A DNA stretch of 22,460 nucleotides from Pleurotus djamor (taxonomy: Eukaryota > Basidiomycota > Agaricomycetes > Agaricales > Pleurotaceae): contig JAPEVF010000733.1 of assembly GCA_029747585.1 (NCBI GenBank), positions 1-22,460 on the forward strand. The letters are read 5' to 3'. The translations under genes were made by a program, and so were the position numbers. Position 1 is the stretch's first letter. Each line of letters starts with the position of its first letter. The notes below the pieces were generated by a model that saw nothing but the letters and a program-made list of their open reading frames with translations, ran no database searches and was not told the origin of the DNA. This document shows positions 10,807 through 19,731 of this stretch, piece after piece.

Positions 10807-11345
10807 TCATGCCTGACTCTTTTTCTGAATCACCGTCTTTCCCCCATCATAATGTGATTGAGTTGAAGCAAAGTTGAAGTCCCCAGGGAAGCGGCTGAAC
10901 TCAGTGATTAGACTACTTAATTTATCAAGGCTGGAAAAAGGAAAGTTGGGACGAACAGTGGCAATTAGCGTATTTGAAGGAAAGGTCCAAAAAGTAGAGT
11001 CTCGGTCAACGAGGAAATATTGAAGTTTCCAATTTGAAGGGTTGGCGAAGGCAAGTAAATACCCAGTTGGACTGAACTCTGGAAATCCAATGAGGTCATT
11101 TCCCTGAGGAGGGAGATTGTGTGAGTTGCGTTGAACAACAGAAAAGTCCAGATTGCCCAACTCAACGAATTTCAGACCTCAGTGGAATTGTCAAAACGAC
11201 TGGCTTGGAAGTTCGCAACATTGAAATCTTACTAGTTGAGCCGAGAAGGAAAAGCGAGTGTCCAGGCGAATGCTCAATTTCGGAGGATCAGCTAACTTCT
11301 AAAATCTCCGCCTTCACAAAGAAAGGAGTATTTACAAAGACCGGT
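10807..11345 (-). pseudogene. Remnant of an unidentified two-exon gene with an in-frame stop
   Basis: Minus strand. The 3' exon (11177-10807, stop TGA) joins in phase through a 55-nt intron (11232-11178, GTAAGA donor) to an upstream exon ending at 11233. The product is beta-strand-like and aromatic (LKFVELGNLDFSVVQRN, GFPEFSPTGYLLAF, DSTFWTFPSN). The upstream exon frame is interrupted by TGA at 11290-11288 between EILEVS and SSEIEHSPGHS, with coherent sequence on both sides, and I found no start codon. One base change would explain the stop, hence the pseudogene call; a start between the stop and 11233 cannot be excluded. Family unknown. Confidence 0.45.
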
Positions 11346-11579
11346 TGATACAAAATGCTTGAGAGTCTATATTGAAAGAGGAGGTCATACTGGCAACTCC
11401 GTGGACATCAGTAGAGTACCTACACATCCGCACTCACTTCCGCTTACGTAGACCATGTATACATTCTCTTGTGTGGTATCTACCTAATGCAACGGTTGGT
11501 GGCTAAGTTCCCTCGTCGCTGCGCCAACTTGCAACAGTCTAGAACAGACACATTGGTAGGACACTAACAGCAGTGGTTA
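11346..11579. other. Short spacer
   Basis: Nothing recognised between the minus-strand remnant and the next minus-strand gene. Confidence 0.5.
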
Positions 11580-12339
11580 CTAGTTTAGAATAATAGGGGT
11601 TTCAGCCCGACCAAGGCCGGGATTGAACCTAACCACTTCGATGTGGTCTTCATCATCAACTGGATCCTCGCCGCGCACATCTTCAACCATGATCAAGGTC
11701 AGGATAACAAAGCTACTACTCCCACGTCGACGTTCCCGTGTACCCCGAAATTCAGCCCGCCACCCTACCCGTTGCTCTAATTCCCTTGCACTGACCTGAC
11801 CAGCTAGGTAAAGAGCAATCGTTTGGTCCCATCCCCAGGCCTCGCTGTTTGGTTTTGCCTCGACCAACGTTACAAACATTTGCTGCGACTGCCGGTCGAA
11901 CTTAAGGTAGTAGCGTAGCAAATAACCGTGGAAGGTGTGGACAGCGCTGCAAACGTCGGCTACCCCGCCGTTTGGTTCCACTATACGTCAATAAATATCA
12001 ACGTCCGACTAGGTTATACATAGGTTATACACGGAATTCTTGCTTACCTCTGGTTGCTTGGCCCTTTGTTAACACGTGTATGACATCGGCATTCAACAAC
12101 TGAGCCACCTCTTCTAAGTTGGGCCTCTCTCTCTTCAGTTGGTCGTAGCCTGCTGCCCCATAAAAAGCTTCTTGGAACGAAACCTCCTCAATCCGGCTCT
12201 CTAGGGATATCAAGCTAAGTGAGAGTGCTGCAGAGAAGCTTGAGCCGACTTACTGAGCCAAATGCTCCAGTGTCCACTCATCACCTGGCGTTGGGAAGTT
12301 TGGTAGAACGTTAAACAATGAAGTCAAAACGTGTACCCG
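11580..12339 (-). CDS. Unidentified protein with a possible PD-(D/E)XK-like E-x-K motif (three exons, 5' end unresolved)
   Basis: Minus-strand exons 12339-12254, 12214-12048 and 11980-11580 join in phase at both junctions and end at TAG (11582-11580), giving about 217 residues from the open 5' exon. Features: an acidic amphipathic helix region (RIEEVSFQEAFYGAAGYD), then a hydrophobic strand followed by EAK (MFVTLVEAKPNSEAWGWDQ) and a helix, then an Arg-rich loop (RGTRERRRGSS) and an acidic tail. Strand-ExK-helix with a Gln in the helix is how many PD-(D/E)XK nuclease folds look, but I see no clear upstream catalytic Asp, so this is only a suggestion. The frame upstream of 12339 is closed by TAG at 12342-12340. 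An ATG at 12384-12382 is in the same frame beyond that TAG, so either an upstream intron ends at this TAG or the gene carries a nonsense codon near its start. Confidence 0.5.
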
Positions 12340-12428
12340 CTAATTCCGGACCAAACGCGAACACGTGACTTGTCCCCTGCTCATCGGCTCCCTCCCACAC
12401 TGGACCAAACATCCGACGTTTATTCTTC

Positions 12429-12435
12429 TATAAAA
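12429..12435 (+). promoter_or_regulatory. TATA box of leader copy A
   Basis: TATAAAA, 53 bp before the 38-bp repeat at 12482. It matches in position the TATA element before the second copy. Supports plus-strand transcription from about 12460. Confidence 0.5.
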
Positions 12436-12439
12436 CAGC

Positions 12440-14310
12440 TCGCGTCTCCCTTCTTTTCCTCAGGTCCCTCCACACTTCGTTACCGCGTCGGCCTCTGCAC
12501 TGGGAGCTACCGTCTTACTCGCTGGTACACGTCGTCGTTGGGAGAGGCCTCCTTCAAGCTTTTCAACCCATGGCTCAACTCAAAAGAGTTGAGGTCAAGC
12601 CTCGCGTTGGTTGCTCACTTATGTAACCGTCCTGGTTATAGGAGAGTTATTTATCGTTGGCCACGGTCGAACGGCTCCCAGCTTTGGCGCCGACATTGAA
12701 CCTCAGCTCGAACGCGGCTCTCACCAGTGCCACCCTCAACTTTCCATCCCCCTTCAAAGTACGTGCACCCTCAGATCCTCCTTCTATTATTGGGTCTTTA
12801 CCACCTATTTACCAGTTGTTGCCAAAAAATCCCGCCGTACAACTCCCCGAAGCTGCACCCGGCTCCATCCGCTCCATCCCTTCGTCGCCATCCCTCCCCT
12901 CTCCCGGCCCTTATACCTCTTCCCATCCAGCTTCAATAGTCTGGTTCACTTCAAGACAACTACGACGAAGCCACCCTTCGCTTACCTAAGGCGGCTGAAG
13001 ATCTCAACCAAGGTTGTTCTGAAGAAACCTCCTCCTCACCTTTCTCCATCGTTCCTGGACCAAATTGGCTGATCCCGGACTCGTTTCAATCGCGATTTAC
13101 GCCGCAACGATGGATGGGTGGAAACGAAACCGTTTGGAGGAGGTCTTGCCCGGTTTTGGATGGGTTTGGGGGGTTTTTGAGGAGGAGAGGGGGACTTAAT
13201 GGCTGGTTTCTCAAGAACGCGTACGTCCGGCCTTTCGGTTCCTTTTGCCGTCGAAAGACCTGGCTTGGGGCTCTCCATCGACCCCCCCGTTTGGCCGTTC
13301 CGTCTCCGGTTGCTTTGGCTATCGTCGATTTTCGATCTGGCCAAAGTTCAACTGATCGCCGTCCATCGCAGCGTCGGAATTGCTCAACCCGAGCGGTTCC
13401 TGGTAGCTCTCAACGCGGGCTTTCGGACAAGCCCAAGATCAACACGATCAGCGCCCTCATCGACCCGGAAATTCCAATTTCGTTCCCCCTCCTACTTACA
13501 CACTCATGGACATCTCACCCCTGCTTGCCCAAGCCACGTCTGCTCTGCCCCCTCCCTTAAACTAAGGCTCGCAGCCCGCCAAGCATGTCCTTGTCTTTGT
13601 GGGTTAATCTACACCCCTCCAGCATGTCTTCCCCATTTTCCATCCCCTGCCTCCGGGATCTAATACCTACCCCTCGGAATTCGGCCTCTTCGAACCACAG
13701 CACATTGTTCCATCACTCGGAGTTCTTCGTACCCGCCTGTCTCGGGTGCGTAACCTCTTTCCTCTTGTTGATCGTTGACTGACTTGCCTTTCTCTTACAG
13801 GCTGTTGACCAAGGCAACGAAGACGCAAAAGAACGGCTTACGGTTCTTATCGGACCTTCAGCTCAACCTCTCTCGAGACAAGAACACGATACGATTATGG
13901 AAAGCGAGCTCGTTTGTAATCGTGCCCAAGCGAACCAACGTTCCGACGCTGCCGGTGGAGGACGACCCTCCGTTGATGGGTACCTTGACTCGCTGGTCCC
14001 GCGGGAGGACCGGCTAGATACCAACGGCCACCTCGGCAACAAGGAGGACCCCAACGACAACGCTCCGGTGCCGCCATCTTTGAGAATATCCGATGGATGG
14101 ATCCCGCTTACATAGATAGCACTTGTTTATGGGACCTTGGGCCAATCAAGGCTTTGCTATGGTGGAATGTGGAAGCGGATGCCCATGCCGCGTCTATAGT
14201 TGCTTTTACCCGCACACGCTTTGCTTGGGCGCTGTATCTAGAGCGACCTTTGGCTTTACTGGACGTCTGCTACGTGTACAACTGGTACTCTGATAGCCCT
14301 ACTTCGTAAT
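12440..14310 (+). other. Unresolved plus-strand coding region or decayed gene
   Basis: About 1.9 kb where open stretches change frame repeatedly. Best supported: exon 13623-13745 joined in phase 0 through a 55-nt intron (13746-13800, GTGCGT donor, TTACAG acceptor) to exon 13801-14115, ending in TAG. Its product is acidic and protein-like (SEFGLFEPQHIVPSLGVL, then DAKERLTVLIGPSAQPLSR and EHDTIMESELVCN). A competing in-phase reading exists: ATG 13506, a 37-nt intron, then the other frame of the same exons. Further upstream, 12657-12989 and about 12955-13560 are open and Pro/Ser-rich, but I could not join them. At 14097-14309 an ATG-initiated 70-codon frame rich in Trp and Ala follows. Neither the number of genes nor their integrity can be decided. 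No reverse transcriptase, integrase or transposase motif was seen. Confidence 0.4.
12482..12519 (+). repeat. 38-bp direct repeat, copy A
   Basis: Identical over 38 bases to 14433-14470, starting ACCGCGTCGG and ending CGTCTTACT. Weaker similarity continues about 25 bases further, including a shared GTCGT-TGGG segment. Lies 53 bp after a TATA box. Confidence 0.95.
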
Positions 14311-14370
14311 TAACGGCCGACGACGCGCACAAACGTCCACAAATATACACGTAAGTTCAACCAGGCGGCC

Positions 14371-14377
14371 TATAAGA
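14371..14377 (+). promoter_or_regulatory. TATA box of leader copy B
   Basis: TATAAGA, 62 bp before the second copy of the 38-bp repeat and about 190 bp before the ATG of the Tet-like gene. Confidence 0.5.
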
Positions 14378-14432
14378 ATCCTCTGTCTCACCCGGCGACT
14401 AGCCCCAACTCAAGATCCCCACACACCAGGTG

Positions 14433-14470
14433 ACCGCGTCGGCCTCTGCACTGGGAGCTACCGTCTTACT
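14433..14470 (+). repeat. 38-bp direct repeat, copy B, in the leader of the Tet-like gene
   Basis: Exact copy of 12482-12519, placed 1951 bp downstream. It ends 91 bp before the ATG at 14562, so it lies in the probable 5' untranslated leader. The frame through it is open and continuous with the gene, so an N-terminal extension from a non-ATG start or upstream exon cannot be excluded. Confidence 0.95.
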
Positions 14471-14561
14471 TGCAGGTCTACTTTGTCGTTTGGGCTATCT
14501 TGTATCCACCGTCACTCCATCTCTACATCGAGTGCCTTGCTGCGACTTAGACAAGGACACC

Positions 14562-17500
14562 ATGTTTTCCCCCCGCTGGATTCCACGTCAGCCACCCGTT
14601 GTGGATCCGGATGATCTACTCCTGCTTAAGGAAGAGCCCATCCGAAGCAACTTCCAGAACTGGCGAAACGCAGGGCAGTACCAGGCCGGTGTTGGGCGGT
14701 TGGTGTCTTGCCTATCCACTGACCCAATCTGGGTAAGTCGCCATACCTTTTCAGTTTTTCGACCCAGTAGCTTTGCTTAAGGGCTGACACAGAGGCGACG
14801 TATCAAAGAGTGGTTTTCCCTCTGTACAAAGGGGGCCGTGTTATCCTCGCAGGAGATGACTCTTACCTTTGTCAATGTCTTGTGGTTACGCTATACCGCT
14901 GGGACTGAAGAAGAGATGTTGACCTGGCTGGAAGAGGCTCAGACTACCTTCTGGAATCTGCCGGTGAGTTTTCCCAAAACCTGAACATACATCTTCTTGG
15001 ACTAAGATGTTCTCAGGCTCCCACAAAAACAAACACCCTCTCCTCGTTCCTCCCAGTGGACGAAGACGAGTCCGAAGAGGAAGACACTCCAGGAGGCTCC
15101 AGTAAAGACTACGAGCTGTCTGACCTGGATCTGGAAGGGATGGTTTTAATAGAAGACCTGACCGAGGCTCTTCTGGTACATTGGACCAAGAAAACACGAT
15201 CGTTTTGGCTGGCTCTCATCCGTGGTGATCCCATCTACCAGCGTGCTGTCTGCGACTTCTGGGTTTCTTCTATTCACCGGTTCTTTGTGGATGAGGTGAG
15301 TCCCGGCCAATTCTGTCTACCTCCCTGTCTCCTCATAAGCGATCTCAGGCTTCCGAGGAAGATATCAAGGATTTGAAAGTGGTCGTAACCTCTCTGCAGC
15401 AAATGCGTGCGATCACTAAGAATATCTGGACCCAGGTCACCTTTTCCACCGCTATTCAAGTGAGTTCCACGCCCCGTCATGGTTAACCGGGCTGATTATG
15501 TGGCTAGGAGTCTGGGTTGGAAGCCTTGTTACTTAACTTAGTCCATCCAGCCCAGTATCTATTGGTGGAGGATCCGCATACTTACGAGTCTTTTCGAGAT
15601 TATTCTTGGCGAGAGTTTTTTGGGGAAATTCTGTATAGGTGGAAGTCGGGTAGTGGTCCCTTGGAGCCAAAGGTTAGACGGCTGTTTCTAATTCCAGTTG
15701 AGCTAATACACACCTTACATTGCAGAAGTTGTCGCGCGTATCTTGGGGGCACCTACCCTGCTCAGTGGAGCAAGTGCTGAGGTGTCTCTCAGATTGTCCC
15801 CAGCTCATACCCAACGCCATCAATCCCACGGCCATATTCTTTCTGGTAACCTTTGAAAACTTTGTTGGGGCTTGGAAACGTTGGTTGAAGTACGCTTTAG
15901 CCTACTACGGGTTTCAAGTGAGTTGTATATTCTTGTTTTTAGAGAGCGCTTGTAATAGTATTCTTTCCTAGGTTGACGATGTCGACCTGAAGTCACTTCA
16001 TCGGGAGTTCCGAGGCCTGAGTCTGAATCAGCGCTTCTTCAAAGATCGACCATGGATGCATCCGGACTTGGTCGTTATTTTGCAGGAGACCCAAGTCTTG
16101 GTTGACCGGAAGAAAGGGGCCGTTCAGCATGTTCTGCGCCCTTCGGTATCCCATGGTTAGTATTTTTATAAATTATATCTATAGTAGATTGGGTCGCTAA
16201 TCAAGTTATTAGATGAGCCCAAACCTTCACGAGCGAGACTCTCGAAAGCTTGTTGGCGGCGGATTAACAAAGCTAAGAAGCAGCTCATCCCTCCTCTAAA
16301 ACCACCAAGGCTCCATACGACCAGCTCTGTCAATGGTCTTTCAGCGACTAGTACATTAAACGAAGCACCTGGCTTGTCTACTGAGAAAGACCAGACAAAG
16401 GGCAAGAAAACCAAGGGCAAGAAAACCAAGGGCAAGAAGAGCAAGGGCACGCCAGCGAAGAGCAAGAAGAAGGTAAAGGACCACAGCAAGTTTGAGTTCT
16501 TACCCTTCAATATTACTCACGTCAACAAATGTGTTCAATGCCGAGATCAATCACCTAACTTGCAATGCGTCAAGATTATCAACGTTGAACGGCAGGACGA
16601 TCTAAGCAATCTTGTTGGCGATGCGCTTACATGCGCTCCCCCTGGCAATCAACCCAAGCAGAAGGTATCGTCAAATTCTCCATATTTAACCCACATATAC
16701 TTTGACTTTCTTACCAAGTCAACTCAGGAAACCAAAAACGCAGCCAGCCATACAATCAAGTTCCACAATCCTGATAAACTTGGCATGCAGCCTATCGCTT
16801 CAAACCGTGATATCTTAGATCGATGTGGAACAGACGTATATCTTCTTGTTCATAAGAAGGTTTTCTTGGTATGCTCGGATCTTTTGGTACGCTTGATAAT
16901 GCTGAGGCTAGGCTCTTAGGTTGGAATGGTGAAGTTCAACGCCTTTGACCAAGAAACCCTTGATGATATGCTGGACCACCAACTTCACTCGGAGAAGATC
17001 CCTAACCTCACTCGAGCCAAGACTTTCGAGTCCTTTGCCTATGGCTCGATGAAGGCTATGGGCTCCCGCCAGCCTCAAGGTGGACGTGCAGGCGATGGGT
17101 ATCAGCCCTACGCTGCTATGTCTGCTAATACGAAGGAAGATATTCAAAGATTGTTTCAGCATGCCCGGGTGAGCCGGGTATTCCACTTGTTGAATCTTTC
17201 CTCAACTTATCAATGCCTGCAATCCCCCTCATAGGTTGGCGACGTCATGTGGGCAACTGCTCAAAAGCTATATCCCCCAGTCACTTCACGCATTGGCCTA
17301 GACACAATACAGGCTGGAGTCAATTCAATGGGCACTGTTGGCGGTAACCTGTACATTTGCAAGAATTTTATGAGTCCCATCCACTTTGATGAGGATATTG
17401 GCATCTCGGTATGTTGTCAAACTGAAAAGAGATGTCAATCGGACGAGTGGAATTTTGCCTATGTTAAATGGGGCGTCTACATCAAAACCGAGCCAAATAC

Positions 17501-17804
17501 TCTCTGGTACGTCCTAATTCATGAGATTACTTGGCCATTTCATCTTATCTTGCCTAGGCTATTTTTTGGCAGCCATGAGCATGGTTCAATCATGCCGTAT
17601 CAAACCACAATTGACGCTTTTCAAACAGCTCAACGTCGGCGCCAGCGGCAAGGAGGTCCTGAGGGCGAAGATCCGGGTGATGGTGAGGATTTACCGCCCA
17701 TCTCCAGGGGAGATCATGATGGGTATACTCGGAGAAACTTTAACAAAGCCACACACTATCAAAGAGTTCGTGATTGGCTAGATACACTAATATGTTTGCC
17801 TTAG
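14562..17804 (+). CDS. Tet/JBP-like 2OG-Fe(II) oxygenase with long helical N-terminal region (twelve exons, intact)
   Basis: Exons: 14562-14732, 14793-14963, 15017-15295, 15349-15459, 15508-15672, 15726-15917, 15972-16155, 16213-16664, 16728-16868, 16920-17168, 17235-17506, 17558-17804. All eleven junctions agree in phase and give 877 residues without a stop. Residues 1-420 are a Trp- and Leu-rich, probably all-helical region of unknown function with an acidic insert (DEDESEEEDTPGG). A basic linker with KGKKT repeats (about 487-505) could bind DNA. Residues 700-815 form the catalytic part: GGNLYICKNFMSPIHFDED with metal ligands His755 and Asp757, then EWNFAYVKWGVYIKTEPNTLW, then FFGSHEHGSIMPY with candidate distal His802 or His804. 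HxD, the aromatic NF-YG block and the W-HG motif resemble fungal Tet/JBP-like oxygenases, which act on methylated cytosine in the few cases studied. The 2-oxoglutarate Arg is not certain (an RRR at 822-824 is a candidate). ATG 14562 has an ACC context. Substrate is inferred only from family. Confidence 0.72.
16396..16447 (+). repeat. 15-bp coding tandem repeat (KGKKT)
   Basis: In-frame repeat of a 15-nt unit encoding Lys-Gly-Lys-Lys-Thr, about three units with a diverged last one, within exon 8 of the Tet-like gene. Produces a very basic flexible segment. Confidence 0.8.
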
Positions 17805-19731
17805 TTTTCAGTATATACACGCTCGTCTACCCCACGGACCATTTTCATTGCCTGATCAAATTGTGAGCTTACAGCTGGAAGCTTTCCTAGAACGTCCTGG
17901 GAGGCGTGAATCGCCGCCAACGACTCCAAGGCCCACTTCGCCACCTTTTCAATTCGATCTGCTCTGGGCTGTAGAAGATCGTCAATGCGGTAGATGCCAG
18001 TGAGATCCTCGATAATGGCGGCAATCTGCTTTAAGTTGACCTCAGAGAGGCCAAAGTGAGCGGCTTTCTCCACCTCCTTGTCGATCTCTAAAGCAAATTT
18101 CTTGCCGACTCTTTGAGGAACATTCTTGTTCCCCGAGGAGACTTTGACAATCCACAGCTCCAGAAGCGCTAGATCTAGGAGGCAGCCACAGTCAATCCTC
18201 ACCTCACCATGCTGTTGTCCAGCCCACTTTCTCAAGGCATCAGCAGCTTTCAATCGTTCACCTTTACTGCCTTTGGCGTTGCACGAGAGGCAGCAGAGGG
18301 TCCCACCTGTCTATAGATAGGAAACACCTTAGTATTATTTTGACGTTTACAAAATCACTAGAAAACCTACTCGGAGAGTAAAAATGCTGGTCGCAACATC
18401 GCGGCCTTTGGTGACACAGTCAAGAAACAAGCGGGGGTTTCGGCGGCTTTGACTGGCCACATCCTGTGAGAGGAGTGTCTTTTCACCGTCAGAGTCTTTC
18501 AGATAGACCTTTGGCTAATATAAATAGTTAGTAAGATAACCAGAGACAATCACAAAACCATTATCGTCTTTCGCAGCCTTTGCCTTTTCCACTACTACCT
18601 TTATAACCTCCTTCTCTACCTCCACGACCTTCACTACCTCCTTTATAACCTCCTTCACTATCTCCTTGGCCTTGGGTGGTTCGAGCGCCATGGCCACAGA
18701 ACTAGTATGAAGCCAGGCCGCGATCGCATGGATTTGGGACCCAACGTACCATGCCCCTCCGGTTATCAAGGAAGGGAAATCCACGACTTCTTCAGTTACT
18801 CCCTCTTCTTTGCACAACCGCACAACCCGATTCTGCAGGGCCACCACTGCATAGTAAAGATTCTGATCGTTTTGATCGACCGAGTTGGGGGCAACTTCAT
18901 CTTCATTGCTGAGAGCCAGACGGGCAGCGTGATACGCCGCCTGAAACTTTGTGATTTCAAAGAAAGGAATTAATTGCGCAATCCTATTCTTCGCCTCTAC
19001 CATGTACATTAGCACACCCAATGGAAATTATGGAACCCCTTGAAAACGCACCGTCGGTTTTCATTCCTTCTTGGAGGAGCAGTGGGTTGATGGTAGCTAT
19101 ATCTGATGCACCCATGAGAATGATAATAAACACAAAAAATATGGGGAAACCTACCATGATGATCAAGGCGCCGCTTTTGGAGCCGGTTACGATTCTCCGC
19201 CTCAGACTGGCTACGAGCTGGACCCGTGAGCACCAGTATGCATGGCACAGTGGAAAAGCGGGATACTAGAAAGACTTACCATGTTTACCACCTGACTGAC
19301 TACGGACAGACTGGTCGTCTGGTGTGGCAACCCGCGCTTCACCCTTGGGATCCTCAGGATCAGAGTCAGAGTCGGATAGCTCACTTAAAGAGCTTGCACG
19401 CATGGCAGCTACATCATCTATAAGGTGTATAGTTGGTTGAGCGGCCTCATTGAGAAAGATACAAGTATTACCTTTCCCTTCCTCACCGGAACTGGTTAGC
19501 TCACCATCCGCCTCTTTGGCCTCAGGGGTTTGGAAGCGTTGAAGTTGTGCTGTGAGCGCTGAGACATACTCTGGAACCTCCTTGATTAGCTANTAGATTA
19601 AAATAGTTGGAGGGAGATTTTTTTTCACCGGTGTACTTTTGCGTCCCAAATTCCCGGCGACGTTTATGGTCCCATTTCTTCGCTTTGGCCAACTGCTGAC
19701 GCAACTCCTCATAATCTCTATTAGCGGGCAT
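17801..19731 (-). CDS. Unidentified 519-residue protein with Lys/Val/Glu repeat and paired cysteines (eight exons, intact)
   Basis: Minus-strand exons: 19731-19629, 19570-19472, 19417-19280, 19217-19155, 19096-19037, 18996-18554, 18514-18371, 18310-17801. Phases agree throughout and the frame is open from ATG to TAA. The N at 19593 falls in intron 1 and does no harm. The N-terminus is a charged helix (YEELRQQLAKAKKWDHKRRR), then an acidic Ser/Asp stretch (SLSELSDSDSDPEDPKGE) and a basic segment (RNRLQKRRLDHH). The centre (155-260) is helical with LITGGAWYVGSQIHAIAAWL. About 263-298 is a Lys/Val/Glu repeat (VKEVIKEVVKVVEVEKEV), probably a coiled coil. After the junction at 350 comes LCCLSC (Cys356, 357, 360) and then CGC (Cys391, 393), a possible metal site. 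The rest is helical. The smallest intron (18553-18515, 39 nt) is the least sure. No known family recognised. Its stop overlaps that of the convergent Tet-like gene. Confidence 0.68.

Noticed and set aside
13036..13344. Minus-strand 102-codon frame starting MARSKIDDSQ, Pro/Lys-rich
   Set aside because: It overlaps open plus-strand frames in a GC-rich stretch and has no domain or splice support. Strand cannot be decided, so it was not listed as a gene.
12482..14470. The 38-bp repeat as LTRs of a retrotransposon
   Set aside because: Too short for LTRs, not bounded by TG..CA with target duplications that I could see, and no gag, reverse transcriptase or integrase motif lies between the copies.
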